Source: Pseudomonas californiensis
Lineage (GTDB): Bacteria > Pseudomonadota > Gammaproteobacteria > Pseudomonadales > Pseudomonadaceae
DNA length: 64,000 nt
Assembly (NCBI RefSeq): GCF_021147775.1
Contig: NZ_JAGTPK010000008.1
Span: forward strand, 124,001-188,000
Reading direction: 5' to 3'
Below are positions 40,568 to 52,094 of the stretch, in pieces. Positions within the stretch are counted from its first letter, which is position 1. Each line of letters begins with the position of its first letter. The notes beneath the pieces were generated by a model. It did not search any database, was not told where the DNA came from, and saw only the letters and a program-made list of their open reading frames with translations. The position numbers and the translations under genes are program-made.

Positions 40568-42049
40568 ATGCAGAGGCTAAAGCACGGCCTGTTACAGGCC
40601 GCCGGTTGGCTGTTCTACCTGAGTTTATTAATGGGCATTGCTACGGCATTGCCCACCAGTATCTTCGACTCACAGTCGAAGAACTTTATCTTCCTGATCG
40701 GCTTCATTGGTATCTGGCGTTATTCAATGGGGTTCACGCACTTTGTGCGCGGGATGATTTTTCTGTACATCGTTTATCCGCACTTGCGTCGCAAGGTTCA
40801 GAAGTTGGGTACGGCGGCAGATCCGTCCCATGTATTCCTGATGGTGACCAGTTTTCGTATCGATGCGTTGACCACCGCTCAGGTGTACAGCTCGGTGATT
40901 CGTGAGGCGATCAATTGCGGTCTGCCGACGACTATCGTCTGCTCGCTGGTGGAAATGTCCGATGAACTGCTGGTCAAGAGCATGTGGGCAAGGCTCAACC
41001 CGCCAAACCGCGTGAAACTCGACTTCGTGCGCATTCCGGGTACCGGCAAACGTGACGGCCTGGCCTATGGCTTCCGCGCCATCTCGCGTCACCTTCCGGA
41101 TGAACGTGCGGTTGTGGCCGTAATCGACGGCGACACTGTGCTCAACGAAGGCGTCGTGGCCAAGACCGTGCCGTGGTTTCAGCTGTTCGACAATGTCGGC
41201 GGCCTGACCACCAACGAATTTTGCGAAGTGCGTGGCGGCTACATCATGAGTGAATGGCACAAGCTGCGGTTCGCCCAGCGCCACATCAACATGTGCTCCA
41301 TGGCTCTGTCCAAACGCGTACTGACCATGACCGGTCGTATGTCGGTGTTCCGCGCCTCGGTCGTTACCAACCCAGAGTTCATCGCCGACGTGGAGAGCGA
41401 TTCGCTCAACCACTGGCGTCTGGGGACGTTCAAGTTTCTGACCGGCGACGACAAGTCCAGCTGGTTCAGCCTGATGCGCCTGGGCTACGACACCTTTTAC
41501 GTACCGGATGCAGCGATCAACACCGTTGAACACCCGCCCGAGAAGAGCTTCCTGAAGGCCAGCCGCAAGCTGATGTACCGCTGGTACGGCAACAACCTTC
41601 GCCAGAACTCGCGTGCGCTTGGCCTGGGTGTTCGTCGCCTGGGAATGTTCACGAGCGTGGTGCTGTTTGACCAGCGCGTGTCGATGTGGACCTCGATCCT
41701 CGGGTTGAGCGTCGCCATCATCGCCAGCTTCAAGTATGGCGGTGCCTTCCTGCTGATGTACCTGCTGTGGATCGGCATTACCCGCCTGATCCTGACGCTG
41801 CTGCTGTCCTTCTCGGGACACAGGATCGGCCCTGCCTACCCCATGATCCTCTATTACAACCAGATCGTCGGCGCCTTGATGAAGATCTACGTGTTCTTCC
41901 GCCTGGATCGCCAGTCCTGGACTCGCCAGGACACCAAACTCAGCCGCGACATGGCCAGCTTTCAGGGCTGGTTCAACACGTGGTCATCCCGAACCATGAC
42001 TTTCTCGGCTGGCACCATCTTCGTCGCCGTGCTGTTGACGATGGTTTGA
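40568..42049 (+). CDS. alg8: Alginate polymerase, glycosyltransferase Alg8
   Basis: This 493-residue inner-membrane family-2 glycosyltransferase polymerises GDP-mannuronate. It has N-terminal membrane helices, a cytoplasmic GT-A domain with [11 protein letters not shown] (catalytic aspartates) and [11 protein letters not shown], then C-terminal membrane helices. The ATG at 40568 gives [10 protein letters not shown] and the expected length. It works with Alg44, encoded next. Confidence 0.97.
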   Translation: MQRLKHGLLQAAGWLFYLSLLMGIATALPTSIFDSQSKNFIFLIGFIGIWRYSMGFTHFVRGMIFLYIVYPHLRRKVQKLGTAADPSHVFLMVTSFRIDALTTAQVYSSVIREAINCGLPTTIVCSLVEMSDELLVKSMWARLNPPNRVKLDFVRIPGTGKRDGLAYGFRAISRHLPDERAVVAVIDGDTVLNEGVVAKTVPWFQLFDNVGGLTTNEFCEVRGGYIMSEWHKLRFAQRHINMCSMALSKRVLTMTGRMSVFRASVVTNPEFIADVESDSLNHWRLGTFKFLTGDDKSSWFSLMRLGYDTFYVPDAAINTVEHPPEKSFLKASRKLMYRWYGNNLRQNSRALGLGVRRLGMFTSVVLFDQRVSMWTSILGLSVAIIASFKYGGAFLLMYLLWIGITRLILTLLLSFSGHRIGPAYPMILYYNQIVGALMKIYVFFRLDRQSWTRQDTKLSRDMASFQGWFNTWSSRTMTFSAGTIFVAVLLTMV

Positions 42050-42089
42050 CCGGGCCAACGGATTAATCGCTTAAGTAGGAAAAATAGCC

Positions 42090-43262
42090 ATGAATACAGC
42101 CGTGAATGCGAACGTCGTACATGAATCCGAAGCCCAGCGCCAACACGCACGGGTCAAGATCCCTGCCAAGCTGCGCCTGCTGAACAATCAGCCGAATGCA
42201 CCTCTGGTCCGTATCGAAGACTTGTCAGCGGGCGGCTTGAGCTTCATTGCCCCGCAAGGTGTGAGATACACCACGGGCGAAGTGATCAAGGGTCGCCTGC
42301 AGTTTCTGATCGACAACCTTGGCCTGGCCATGGACGTTGAATTGCAGATTCGCTCGCTGGATAACGCCAGCGGCCGCGTCGGTTGCCAGTTCCAGAACCT
42401 GGAAGCTCAGGACATCGCCACCCTGCGTCACCTGATCACTTCTCACCTGTCCGGCGACATCGTGAGCATGGGCGAGGTGCTGGCAACCTTGCAGCGCGAC
42501 AACTTCACCAAGGCGCGCAAGGTCAAGGGCAACGACGGCGGCATGAGCACGATGGGACGTCTGCGCGCGGTCACGTTCAGCCTCGGTATCTTCATAGTCG
42601 GCCTGGCGGCGTTCGGGTTCATCTTCAAGACTGTCTACGGTCTGTATTTCGTCAGCCACGCCTCGGCGGGCCTGGTGTCGATCCCGAGCATGGACGTGAC
42701 CATGCCCCGTGAAGGCACCGTGCAAAGTCTGGTCGGTCCCAACGGTGAAGCAGTGAAAGGCGCGCCTCTGGCCACCTTCAACACCAGCATGCTGGAAATG
42801 CTCAAGGGCAGCCTGACCGGTGAAGACCTGCAGCCAGCCAAGATCGAAGAGCTGTACGGCAAGCAAATGAGCGGCACCATGACCAGCCCTTGCGATTGCG
42901 TGGTTGCGCGTCAACTGGTGGCTGATGGTCAGTTCGCTTCCAAAGGCCAGGTGATCTTCCAGCTCGTACCGCGCAATGCACCGGCTACCGTCGAAGCACG
43001 CTTCACCTATCGCCAGTTCAACGACGTTAAGCCAGGCACCCGTGTCAGCTTCCAGATCGCTGGTGAAGACAAACTGCGCACTGGCCAGATCGTCAGCAGC
43101 ACCAACCTGAGCGACACCGACCTGTCTACCGACATTCGCGTTCAGATCAAGCCTGATGAAAGCCTGAGCAGCTCGCTTGCCGGCCGTCCTGTTGAAGTGG
43201 TCAGTGATCGCGGGCCTTCCGTGAACTGGCTGATCGACAAAGCCATGGCTGCGGGTCTGTAA
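42090..43262 (+). CDS. alg44: Alginate co-polymerase with PilZ domain, Alg44
   Basis: This 390-residue protein activates Alg8 when c-di-GMP binds its cytoplasmic PilZ domain. The RxxxR motif is R17-R21 (RQHAR) and the D-x-S-x-x-G motif starts at D44 (DLSAGG), the same residue numbers as reported in P. aeruginosa. A membrane helix follows at about 160-180, then a periplasmic HlyD-like domain. It ends 2 nt before algK. Confidence 0.97.
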   Translation: MNTAVNANVVHESEAQRQHARVKIPAKLRLLNNQPNAPLVRIEDLSAGGLSFIAPQGVRYTTGEVIKGRLQFLIDNLGLAMDVELQIRSLDNASGRVGCQFQNLEAQDIATLRHLITSHLSGDIVSMGEVLATLQRDNFTKARKVKGNDGGMSTMGRLRAVTFSLGIFIVGLAAFGFIFKTVYGLYFVSHASAGLVSIPSMDVTMPREGTVQSLVGPNGEAVKGAPLATFNTSMLEMLKGSLTGEDLQPAKIEELYGKQMSGTMTSPCDCVVARQLVADGQFASKGQVIFQLVPRNAPATVEARFTYRQFNDVKPGTRVSFQIAGEDKLRTGQIVSSTNLSDTDLSTDIRVQIKPDESLSSSLAGRPVEVVSDRGPSVNWLIDKAMAAGL

Positions 43263-43264
43263 TC

Positions 43265-44677
43265 ATGAGCAGCCCACTACGACGCCTGTCGACCCCCACG
43301 CTATTGAGCCTCGCTGTCGCGCTCGGCCTGAGCGGCTGTGCCGGCCTGCCTGACCAACGCCTTGCCAATGAAGCCCTGAAAAACGGCGACACGGCACTGG
43401 CGGAGCAGAACTATCGGCAGCTGGCGGACTTGGGCTACAGCGATGCACAGGTTGGCCTGGCAGACATTCAGGTCAATACCCGTGACCCCGCCCTGCTCAA
43501 GCAGGCCGAGGCGACTTACCGTGCTGCGGCGCAGACTTCGCCACGTGCGCAATCGCGTTTGGGTCGCCTGCTGGCGGCCAAGCCCGATGCCACGGACGCC
43601 GAGCGTCAGGAAGCCGAAGGTCTGCTCAAGCAAGCCTTCGCCAATGGCGAGTCGGGCACCCTGGTGCCGCTGGCCATGCTGTACCTGCAATACCCGCACA
43701 GTTTCCCGAATGTGAACGCGCAGCAGAAGATCAGCCAGTGGCGTGCTGCCGGCTATCCGGAAGCCGGTCTGGCCCAGGTGCTGCTGTATCGCACTCAGGG
43801 CACCTACGATCAGCATCTCGATGAAGTGGAAAGCATCTGCAAGCAGGCGCTGAACACCACCGATATTTGCTACGTCGAACTGGCCACGGTTTACCAGAAG
43901 CGCGGCAATACCGAGCAACAGGCTGCGTTGATCGCGCAACTCAAGAGCGAACACGCTGCCGGTCGCATTGGCGCGCAACGTGTCGACAGCGTGGCGCGCG
44001 TCCTGGGTGACAGCGAAATCGGCACGCCGGACGAAAAGACCGCCCAGCAATTGCTCGAAGGCATCGCACCGGGTTATCCGGTTTCCTGGGTCACCCTGGC
44101 CAAACTGCTGTACGACTTCCCGGAACTGGGTGACGTCAACAAGATGATGGAATACCTGGACAACGGACGCGCCGCGGACCAACCGCGTGCCGAGCTGTTG
44201 CTGGGTCGCCTGTATTACGAAGGCAAGTGGGTGCCAGCCGATGCAGCCAAGGCTGAAGAGCACCTCAAGAAAGCCTCCGCCACGGAGATCTCTGCCCACT
44301 ATTACCTGGGTCAGATCTACCGTCGCGGCTACCTGGGTCAGGTCTATTCACAAAAAGCCGTGGATGAATTGCTGACCGCCGCACGCGGTGGTCAGAACAG
44401 CGCCGACTTCGCCCTCGCGCAACTGTTCTCGCAAGGCAAGGGCACGCTGCCTGACCCAGTGAACGCTTGGGTATTCAGCCAACTCGCGCTGAACTCCAAC
44501 ACCCCGCAGGCCACCGAGCTTGCACAGGTTCTAACCGCACAACTGCCGCCTGAAAAGCTCGCCGGCGCCAAGGAATTGCTGGCACGCGAGCAAAAAGTCC
44601 GGGGCGCAAACGCCAATCAGAGCGCATTGGCGATGCAGGCCCTGCAAGAAGAAAAAGACGGTGAGGAAGCACTATGA
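43265..44677 (+). CDS. algK: Alginate export lipoprotein AlgK
   Basis: This 470-residue outer-membrane lipoprotein helps localise the AlgE pore. The lipobox is LSGC (C25). The mature chain consists of Sel1/TPR-like repeats (for example [46 protein letters not shown]). The stop overlaps the algE start by 4 nt. Confidence 0.96.
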   Translation: MSSPLRRLSTPTLLSLAVALGLSGCAGLPDQRLANEALKNGDTALAEQNYRQLADLGYSDAQVGLADIQVNTRDPALLKQAEATYRAAAQTSPRAQSRLGRLLAAKPDATDAERQEAEGLLKQAFANGESGTLVPLAMLYLQYPHSFPNVNAQQKISQWRAAGYPEAGLAQVLLYRTQGTYDQHLDEVESICKQALNTTDICYVELATVYQKRGNTEQQAALIAQLKSEHAAGRIGAQRVDSVARVLGDSEIGTPDEKTAQQLLEGIAPGYPVSWVTLAKLLYDFPELGDVNKMMEYLDNGRAADQPRAELLLGRLYYEGKWVPADAAKAEEHLKKASATEISAHYYLGQIYRRGYLGQVYSQKAVDELLTAARGGQNSADFALAQLFSQGKGTLPDPVNAWVFSQLALNSNTPQATELAQVLTAQLPPEKLAGAKELLAREQKVRGANANQSALAMQALQEEKDGEEAL

Positions 44678-46152
44678 AGTTGAATCCCCTGATGGCTGCG
44701 GGCATGGGCCTGGGTTTCTCCCTGTTGTGGGCCTGCCCGACGCTGGCAGCGCTGACTGAAGTCCAGAACTTCGGTCTGGAAGTGAAAGCCACTGCGCAGG
44801 CCGAAGACGACCGCGACCTGGGCACCCGCTCGGGCGGCGACGTCAACGGTCTGGGTCTGGACGTGCGCCCGTGGGTGTATGGCGAGCGCGGCAACTGGAG
44901 CGCCTACGCCATGGGCCAGGTGGTCACCGCCACCGACACCATTCAGACCGACCCGCTGGAACAGTCCACCGGAGACGGCGACGGCACGCAGGTTTCGCGC
45001 GGCACGGCCAGCGAACGCGAAGTCGACAAGACCTACGCTGCCCTGCGTGAATTCTGGGTCGGCTACAGCGGCTTCACCCCCTACCCCGGCGAGATCCTGA
45101 AAGTCGGCCGCCAGCGTCTGCGCAACGACGATGGCCAATGGCATGACACCAACATCGAAGCCATCAACTGGACCTTCGACACTACCCTGCTGCGTGCCGA
45201 ACTGGGTGCTGCCCAACGCTTCAGCGAATACCGCACGGACCTGACCGAACTGGCGCCGGATGACGAGGACCGTCAGCACCTGTTCGGCTCGGCCAGCTAC
45301 CAGTGGACCCCAGGCCATTGGGTGGGCGCCCGCGCTCATTACAGCCATGACGACGGCAAGCTCAAGGGCCAGAACCAGGAGCTGGACGATCTGGACAAGA
45401 CGTCCAATGGCGACCTGACCTGGTTGGGCCTGCAAGCTGACAGCGACGCGTACAACCATCGCAACACCAATACGCTCAATTACTGGGGCAGCCTGACCTG
45501 GCTCAACGGCACCCGTGACGAGATCGGTGTCAACGCGGTAAACGATCAGTATTTTGCAGGCGAGAAAAGCAGCCGCGACATGAACGGCTGGGCCACCGAT
45601 CTGGGCCTGCGTCTGCGCCTCGATCCGCAGTGGCAAGTCGGCGCCGCCTACTCGCGCGCCAGCAAGGACTACGTACAGAACGGCCTGGAAAGCAACCGTT
45701 CGAACTGGACCGGCACACGCTCGCGAATCCATCGCTTCGGTGAAGCCTTCCAGGGCGAAATGGCCAACGTGGAAACCGGCTCGCTGTTCGCCTCGTGGCA
45801 GATGAACGAGGAATACGACGCGTCGCTGATCTACCACAAGTTCCGTCGCGTGGACGGCAATACCGGGATCGGCAGCTCAGGGCTCAACGCAGTACGCGAG
45901 AACGGCGACACCAATACGTTCAGCTCGCTGCCCCTGGAAGATGGCCGCAAGGACCTAGGTCAGGAAATGGACCTGGTCGTCACCAAGTACTTCAAGCAAG
46001 GCTTGCTGCCGGCTTCGCTCAGCCAGTCCTTCGATGAACCTTCGGCACTGGTGCGCTTGCGTGCAGGTGTCTTCAAGCCCGGCGATGCGTACCACAACGG
46101 TGTGGATGAATACATGCATCGCGCCATTGTCGACGTCATCTGGCGCTTCTGA
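44674..46152 (+). CDS. algE: Alginate outer-membrane porin AlgE
   Basis: This 492-residue beta-barrel exports alginate across the outer membrane. It has a signal peptide (about 1-25, [10 protein letters not shown]) and alternating amphipathic strands, with the terminal residues VDVIWRF ending in the aromatic expected of an outer-membrane barrel. The ATG overlaps the algK stop, so translation is coupled. Confidence 0.96.
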   Translation: MKLNPLMAAGMGLGFSLLWACPTLAALTEVQNFGLEVKATAQAEDDRDLGTRSGGDVNGLGLDVRPWVYGERGNWSAYAMGQVVTATDTIQTDPLEQSTGDGDGTQVSRGTASEREVDKTYAALREFWVGYSGFTPYPGEILKVGRQRLRNDDGQWHDTNIEAINWTFDTTLLRAELGAAQRFSEYRTDLTELAPDDEDRQHLFGSASYQWTPGHWVGARAHYSHDDGKLKGQNQELDDLDKTSNGDLTWLGLQADSDAYNHRNTNTLNYWGSLTWLNGTRDEIGVNAVNDQYFAGEKSSRDMNGWATDLGLRLRLDPQWQVGAAYSRASKDYVQNGLESNRSNWTGTRSRIHRFGEAFQGEMANVETGSLFASWQMNEEYDASLIYHKFRRVDGNTGIGSSGLNAVRENGDTNTFSSLPLEDGRKDLGQEMDLVVTKYFKQGLLPASLSQSFDEPSALVRLRAGVFKPGDAYHNGVDEYMHRAIVDVIWRF

Positions 46153-46178
46153 TGCAGACCGCCAAAGGAGTGCGAGAG

Positions 46179-47789
46179 ATGAACAGTCAAGCAAGCAACG
46201 GGCGTAGCCGAACCTGGCCTCACGCCCTGCTCGAAAGCGCCGTGCTGAGCAGCGCACTGCTGATGGCGAGCAGTGTCGCGCTGGCCAACGCGCCTGTCGT
46301 ACCCGAGTCGCCGAAAGCGGTAGTCAAGGAGTTGCAACAGGCCAAGAGCTACACCATCACCAGCCCGCCCACCGAGCCGTTGGAAATGTCCAAGCCGGTG
46401 CTGCCGGACCTCAGCGGCTACACCGCCGAGGCTGCGCTGAAGAAGATCGTGCGCAACAAGCCAGGCAAAGTCACCGTCTCGCGCATGATGGAAGAAACCG
46501 GCCTGAAGGAATTCATCGGCGGCGACAACAAGATGGCCGAATGGGTAGCCCGTCAGAAAGGGATCCCGCAAGCGATCATCATTTCCGATGGCTACGTGAA
46601 CCTTCAGGACCTGGCGAAGAAAGTCCCCAAGCAGTTCTTCAACGAAGTGTCGCCGGGTGTCTATGTGGCGCGCCTGCCAATCCTGGTCAAGGAAACCGGC
46701 ATTTTCGAGATCGACAGCAAGACCAAAGAGCTGCGTCTGTCTCAGGAGAAGGGCTCGTTCATCGTCAGCGAAGGCAACATGCTGATCACCCACACGCAGG
46801 TCAACGCCTGGAGCGAGACCCGCAACAGCCTGGCGACCTATCGCAAGCCGAATGAGTTTCGCCCGTTCGTGCTGACCTGGGGCGGTTCGCAAACCTGGAT
46901 CGCTAACACCAGGATGGCGAGCATGGGCTACGACCAGAGCAAGTCGTACGGCGTCAGTATTTCGCAGTACACGCCCAACACCGCGAAGATCCTCAAGCGT
47001 GCCGAACCGACCGGCTGGATCATTGATTCGGAATTCTCGGACATGTGGTACGGCTTCTACTGCTATGAGACGCGTGACTTCGTGGTCAAGGGCAATACCT
47101 ACCGCGACAACATCGTCTACGGCATTGACCCGCATGACCGCTCGCACGGCCTGATCATTGCCGAAAACGATGTCTACGGAACCAAGAAGAAGCACGGGAT
47201 CATTATTTCCCGCGAAGTGGACAACAGCTTCATCTTCCGCAACAAGAGCCACGACAACAAGTTGTCCGGCGTGGTGCTGGACCGTAACAGCGTCGGCAAC
47301 ATCGTCGCTTACAACGAGATCTACCAGAACCACACCGACGGCATCACGTTGTACGAAAGCGGCAACAACCTGCTGTGGGGCAACCGTGTGATTGCCAACC
47401 GCCGTCACGGTATCCGCGTGCGTAACAGCGTCAACATCAAGCTCTACGAGAACGTCTCCATGGCCAATGGGCTGATGGGTGTCTACGGCCACATCAAGGA
47501 CCTGAGCGACACCGACCGCGACATTGAGCTCGACCCGTTCGACGCTCAGGTATCGCTGATTGTGGTAGGTGGCGAACTGGCCAGCAACGGTTCCGGCCCG
47601 CTGTCCATCGACTCGCCCCTCAGCGTCGAGCTGTACCGCGTGTCGATGCTGATGCCCACCAAAGAAGTCGGCATCAGCCTCAACGGCGTTCTGGGCGAGC
47701 GCCAGGAAGAAATCCTCGATCTGCTGGTACGCCAGAAGAAAGCCGTATTGATCGACCCCGTCGAAAGCCAGACCGAGCTGCGGGAATGA
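46179..47789 (+). CDS. algG: Poly(beta-D-mannuronate) C5-epimerase
   Basis: This 536-residue periplasmic enzyme converts mannuronate to guluronate in the polymer. A signal peptide (about 1-36) is followed by a right-handed beta-helix with CASH repeats. The catalytic motif DPHDR sits at 317-321, placing the histidine at 319, the number reported for AlgG. That and AAAGGAG 8 nt upstream support the ATG at 46179 over the ATG at 46152, which overlaps the algE stop. Confidence 0.95.
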   Translation: MNSQASNGRSRTWPHALLESAVLSSALLMASSVALANAPVVPESPKAVVKELQQAKSYTITSPPTEPLEMSKPVLPDLSGYTAEAALKKIVRNKPGKVTVSRMMEETGLKEFIGGDNKMAEWVARQKGIPQAIIISDGYVNLQDLAKKVPKQFFNEVSPGVYVARLPILVKETGIFEIDSKTKELRLSQEKGSFIVSEGNMLITHTQVNAWSETRNSLATYRKPNEFRPFVLTWGGSQTWIANTRMASMGYDQSKSYGVSISQYTPNTAKILKRAEPTGWIIDSEFSDMWYGFYCYETRDFVVKGNTYRDNIVYGIDPHDRSHGLIIAENDVYGTKKKHGIIISREVDNSFIFRNKSHDNKLSGVVLDRNSVGNIVAYNEIYQNHTDGITLYESGNNLLWGNRVIANRRHGIRVRNSVNIKLYENVSMANGLMGVYGHIKDLSDTDRDIELDPFDAQVSLIVVGGELASNGSGPLSIDSPLSVELYRVSMLMPTKEVGISLNGVLGERQEEILDLLVRQKKAVLIDPVESQTELRE

Positions 47790-47803
47790 GGAAGGGTATT
47801 GTT

Positions 47804-49243
47804 ATGCACGCACATTTGATCAAACTGTTGAGCCTGTCCAGCCTTACTGCAGCCCTGATGGCGGCCGCCGGGGCAGCTCGCGCAGACGACTCGCAAGCAC
47901 CGACGTTCACCGCCGAGCCTTGCTGCAGCCTGTGCCCGGCGGCTCACGACGCGAAGAACTACACCACGCGCTATCAGCAGAACTTCACCACGCTGGTGCA
48001 GGCTCAGGGCGACTGGCTGTTCCGTACGCAGGAAGACCTGCGCACCGAATTCGACACCACGCCTGCGGGCTATCGCCGCATGAAAGAACTGCACGATGCC
48101 TTCAAAAGCAAAGGTGTCGAACTGGTTGTGGTTTACCAGCCGACACGTGGGCTGGTCGACCGCAACAAACTGTTCCCGGCTGAACGCGACAAGTACGACT
48201 ATGACAAGGCGCTGAAAAACTATCAGGCCATGCTCGGTCGCTTCAGCAAGATGGGCTATTGGGTACCGGACCTGTCGCCATTGACCAACGAGCAGCAGGC
48301 GCACGATTTCTACTTCCGCGGTGACCAGCACTGGACGCCGTACGGCGCCCAGCGCACCGCGAAGATAGTCGCCGAAACGGTCAAGAAAGTTCCGGGCTAC
48401 GACGACATTCCCAAGCGCGAATTCGAAAGCCACAAGTCGGGCCGGATGGGCAAGACCGGTACTCTGCACAACATGGCTGGCCAACTGTGTGGCACCAGCT
48501 ACGCCGTGCAGTACATGGACCAGTTCACCACCGAACCCAAGGGTGAGGCAGGTGACGGCGATCTGTTCAGCGATTCCGGCAACCCGGAAATCACCCTGGT
48601 CGGCACCAGCCACAGTGGCAAGAACTACAACTTCGGCGGTTTCCTTCAGGAATACATCGGCGCCGATGTGTTGAACGTCGCGTTCCCTGGCGGCGGCCTG
48701 GAAGGCTCGATGCTGCAGTATCTGGGCAGCGAAGACTTCCAGAAGCGTCCACCAAAAATCCTGATCTGGGAATTCTCGCCGCTGTACCGTCTGGACCAGG
48801 AGACCATCTATCGCCAGATGATGTCCCTGCTGGACAACGGTTGCGAAGGCAAACCTGCCGTCATGAGCGCCAGCACCACCCTCAAGCCGGGCAACAACGA
48901 AGTGTTGGTCAACGGCAAGAACGGCATCAAGGACATTCGCAACGGCAGCAACCAGATCGATATCAAATTCGATGACACCTCGGTGAAAACTCTTCAGGCC
49001 AGGCTCTGGTACATGAATGGCCGCCACGAGGATCTGAAAATCGAGAAGCCCGAAACCTCCGACACCGATGGACGTTTCGCCTTTGAGCTGCGTGAAGACG
49101 AGGACTGGGCTGATCAACAGTTGCTGGCCCTCGAAATCCAGGGACCGGAAGCAGGCGCCGAGCCACAGAAAGTCGACGCCAAAGTATGCAAACGCAACGT
49201 GTTCCCGAGCGCTGCGAAACACACCGCTCAAGCCGGACTATGA
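47804..49243 (+). CDS. algX: Alginate O-acetyltransferase AlgX
   Basis: This 479-residue periplasmic protein has an SGNH-like acetyltransferase domain and a C-terminal carbohydrate-binding module. From the ATG at 47804, D174 and H176 (GDQHW) and S269 (GTSHSG) fall exactly on the published catalytic triad, so this start is preferred over the ATG six codons upstream. It has a signal peptide ending about AARA. It transfers acetyl groups directly to alginate. Confidence 0.96.
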   Translation: MHAHLIKLLSLSSLTAALMAAAGAARADDSQAPTFTAEPCCSLCPAAHDAKNYTTRYQQNFTTLVQAQGDWLFRTQEDLRTEFDTTPAGYRRMKELHDAFKSKGVELVVVYQPTRGLVDRNKLFPAERDKYDYDKALKNYQAMLGRFSKMGYWVPDLSPLTNEQQAHDFYFRGDQHWTPYGAQRTAKIVAETVKKVPGYDDIPKREFESHKSGRMGKTGTLHNMAGQLCGTSYAVQYMDQFTTEPKGEAGDGDLFSDSGNPEITLVGTSHSGKNYNFGGFLQEYIGADVLNVAFPGGGLEGSMLQYLGSEDFQKRPPKILIWEFSPLYRLDQETIYRQMMSLLDNGCEGKPAVMSASTTLKPGNNEVLVNGKNGIKDIRNGSNQIDIKFDDTSVKTLQARLWYMNGRHEDLKIEKPETSDTDGRFAFELREDEDWADQQLLALEIQGPEAGAEPQKVDAKVCKRNVFPSAAKHTAQAGL

Positions 49244-49251
49244 GGTGACTT

Positions 49252-50391
49252 ATGCAGACTCCGAAACTGATACGCCCTACCCTGCTCTCGATGGCAATCC
49301 TGTCATCGATGGCCTGGGCAATGGGTGCGTCCGCCGCCGCGACGCTGGTGCCACCCAAGGGTTATGACGCACCTATCGAAAAAATGAAGACCGGTGATCA
49401 CAACTTCACCTGTGACTCGATCCCGAAGCCGTACACCGACAAGCTGGTTTTTCGCAGCAAGTACGAAGGCTCCGACAAGGCCCGTGCGACGCTGAACCTG
49501 AAGTCCGAGGCAGCGTTTCGTGATGCGACCCAGGACATCACCGATCTTGAACGTGGCGTCAGCAAAGTCGTGATGCAGTTCATGCGTGATGGTCGTCCCG
49601 AGCAGCTTGATTGCGCGCTGAACATGATGACGACCTGGGCCAAGGCCGATGCGCTGGAGTCCACCGAGTTCAACCACACCGGCAAGTCCATGCGCAAGTG
49701 GGCGTTGGGCAGCATGTCGTCGGCTTACCTGCGCCTGAAGTTCTCCGAGTCGCGTCCACTGGCCAACCGCCAGAAAGAATCGCAACTCATCGAAGGCTGG
49801 TTCAGCAAGCTCGCCGATCAGGTCATCAGTGACTGGAGCAACCTGCCACTCGAAAAGATCAACAACCATTCCTACTGGGCGGCGTGGTCTGTGATGGCAA
49901 CTGCTGTCGCTACCAATCGCCAGGACCTGTTTGACTGGGCGGTCAAGGAATACAAGGTCGCCGCGAACCAGGTGGACAAGGACGGTTTCCTGCCCAACGA
50001 AATGAAGCGTCGTCAACGCGCCCTTTCGTACCACAACTACGCGCTGCCACCGCTGGCGATGATCGCAAGTTTTGCCCAGGCAAACGGCGTAGACCTTCGC
50101 CCGGAAAACAACGGTGCACTGAAACGCTTGGCTGACCGCGTGCTTGAGGGCGTCAAAGACCCTTCGATATTCGCCGCGCACAACGGTGAAAAACAGGACA
50201 TGACGGACCTGAAAAAGGACCCGAAATTTGCCTGGCTTGAACCCTTTTGCGCGCTCTACAGCTGCAGCCCGGAAGTCCTTGAAGACAAGCACGAAAAGCA
50301 ACCTTTCAAGACCTTCCGACTGGGCGGTGACCTGACCAAGGTCTACGACCCTGAGCACGAAAAGGGCGACAAGAGTGACAAAGGTTCTTGA
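49252..50391 (+). CDS. algL: Alginate lyase AlgL
   Basis: This 379-residue periplasmic lyase (PL5 family) clears mislocalised alginate. It has a signal peptide (about 1-29, MGASAAA) and an alpha/alpha barrel with the catalytic motif NNHSYWAAW (histidine near 206). The ATG at 49252 follows GAGGTG, 8 nt after the algX stop. Confidence 0.97.
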   Translation: MQTPKLIRPTLLSMAILSSMAWAMGASAAATLVPPKGYDAPIEKMKTGDHNFTCDSIPKPYTDKLVFRSKYEGSDKARATLNLKSEAAFRDATQDITDLERGVSKVVMQFMRDGRPEQLDCALNMMTTWAKADALESTEFNHTGKSMRKWALGSMSSAYLRLKFSESRPLANRQKESQLIEGWFSKLADQVISDWSNLPLEKINNHSYWAAWSVMATAVATNRQDLFDWAVKEYKVAANQVDKDGFLPNEMKRRQRALSYHNYALPPLAMIASFAQANGVDLRPENNGALKRLADRVLEGVKDPSIFAAHNGEKQDMTDLKKDPKFAWLEPFCALYSCSPEVLEDKHEKQPFKTFRLGGDLTKVYDPEHEKGDKSDKGS

Positions 50392-50407
50392 GTAAAAGTT
50401 GACGCCT

Positions 50408-50433
50408 GTGGAAGCGAGCCTGCTCGCTCCCAC
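50408..50433 (+). repeat. REP-like palindrome between algL and algI
   Basis: GTGGAAGCGAGC and GCTCGCTCCCAC form an 11-of-12-bp hairpin with a 2-nt loop, the pattern of Pseudomonas extragenic palindromes. It lies in the 136-nt gap inside the alginate operon. Confidence 0.75.
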
Positions 50434-50527
50434 GGGTGACGCTGAAACGACGCGACAACCGCCATATTCGTATGGGGGGTTTGGGGGGCTTTGAGCCCTT
50501 GAATGTTGGACTTACGGAGAGATAAGG

Positions 50528-52084
50528 ATGGTTTTCTCATCCAACGTGTTCCTGTTCCTGTTCTTGCCGATCTTTCTCGGCTTGTACTACCTGAGCGGGC
50601 AACGCTATCGCAATCTGCTGCTGCTGATTGCCAGCTACATCTTCTACGCCTGGTGGCGTGTGGACTTCCTGGCACTGTTCATTGGCGTGACCGTCTGGAA
50701 CTACTGGATCGGTCTGAAAGTGGGCGCAGCAGGCGTACGAACCAAACCGGCGCAGCGCTGGCTTTTGCTGGGCGTCGTGGTTGACCTGGGTATCCTGGGC
50801 TACTTCAAGTACGCCAACTTCGGTGTCGACAGCATCAACGCCGCCATGACCTCCATGGGTCTGGAGCCGTTCATCCTGACGCACGTGCTGTTGCCGATCG
50901 GTATCTCGTTCTATGTCTTCGAGTCCATCAGCTACATCATCGACGTGTACCGCGGCGACACGCCAGCCACGCGCAATCTGATCGACTTTGCAGCGTTCGT
51001 GGCGATCTTCCCGCACCTGATCGCAGGCCCGGTGTTGCGTTTCCGCGACCTGGCTGACCAGTTCAACAACCGTACTCACACGCTGGACAAGTTCTCTGAA
51101 GGCGCCACGCGCTTCATGCAGGGCTTCATCAAGAAAGTGTTCATCGCTGACACGCTGGCCGTTGTGGCGGACCACTGCTTCGCCCTGCAAAACCCGACCA
51201 CGGGTGATGCCTGGCTCGGCGCACTGGCCTACACCGCGCAGCTGTATTTCGACTTCTCCGGTTACAGCGACATGGCCATCGGTCTGGGTCTGATGATGGG
51301 TTTCCGCTTCATGGAAAACTTCAAGCAGCCCTACATCAGCCAGTCGATCACCGAGTTCTGGCGTCGCTGGCACATCAGCCTGTCGACCTGGCTGCGTGAC
51401 TACCTGTACATCACGCTGGGCGGCAACCGTGGCGGCAAGTTCGCGACCTACCGCAACCTGTTCCTGACCATGCTGCTGGGCGGCCTGTGGCACGGTGCCA
51501 ACGTCACCTACATCATCTGGGGTGCATGGCACGGCATGTGGCTGGCGATTGAAAAAGCGCTGGGCATCAACACCAAGCCTTACAACTTCAACCCAATCCG
51601 CTGGGCCCTGACATTCCTGCTGGTTGTGGTCGGCTGGGTCATCTTCCGCGCAGAAAACCTGCACGTCGCCGGCCGTATGTACGGCGCGATGTTCAGCTTC
51701 GGTGAATGGCAGCTGTCCGAGCTCAACCGCGCAAGCCTCACCGGCCTGCAAGTGGCGACCCTGGTACTGGCTTACGCAACGCTGGCGTTCTTCGGCCTGC
51801 GTGACTTCTACCAGAACCGTGAAACGGACAACCGCAGGAGCGCCAAGGCCGACGGTCCGGCGACTGCGCAACCGGGCACCATCAAGGCCGTACCTGGCGA
51901 TGCTCCCGGCAGCCTGCACCTGCCCGGCTACACCGTGGGCAGCGAAGCTCAGGTGCAACCGGCTTACTGGGTTGCGGACTGGCCTCGCTACGCAATGCGC
52001 GCACTGATCCTGCTGTTGTTCGTTGCCTCGATTCTCAAACTTTCGGCGCAGAGCTTCTCGCCGTTCCTTTACTTCCAGTTCTGA
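50528..52084 (+). CDS. algI: Alginate O-acetylation protein AlgI (MBOAT)
   Basis: This 518-residue multi-pass inner-membrane acyltransferase brings acetyl groups toward the periplasm for AlgJ and AlgX. It has MBOAT features: many hydrophobic helices, FHD-like WRRWHISLSTWLRDYLYI and the conserved histidine in LWHGANVTYIIWGAWHG. The ATG at 50528 gives MVFSSNVFLFLFLP after GGAGAGATAAGG. Confidence 0.96.
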   Translation: MVFSSNVFLFLFLPIFLGLYYLSGQRYRNLLLLIASYIFYAWWRVDFLALFIGVTVWNYWIGLKVGAAGVRTKPAQRWLLLGVVVDLGILGYFKYANFGVDSINAAMTSMGLEPFILTHVLLPIGISFYVFESISYIIDVYRGDTPATRNLIDFAAFVAIFPHLIAGPVLRFRDLADQFNNRTHTLDKFSEGATRFMQGFIKKVFIADTLAVVADHCFALQNPTTGDAWLGALAYTAQLYFDFSGYSDMAIGLGLMMGFRFMENFKQPYISQSITEFWRRWHISLSTWLRDYLYITLGGNRGGKFATYRNLFLTMLLGGLWHGANVTYIIWGAWHGMWLAIEKALGINTKPYNFNPIRWALTFLLVVVGWVIFRAENLHVAGRMYGAMFSFGEWQLSELNRASLTGLQVATLVLAYATLAFFGLRDFYQNRETDNRRSAKADGPATAQPGTIKAVPGDAPGSLHLPGYTVGSEAQVQPAYWVADWPRYAMRALILLLFVASILKLSAQSFSPFLYFQF

Positions 52085-52094
52085 GGAGCCTGAC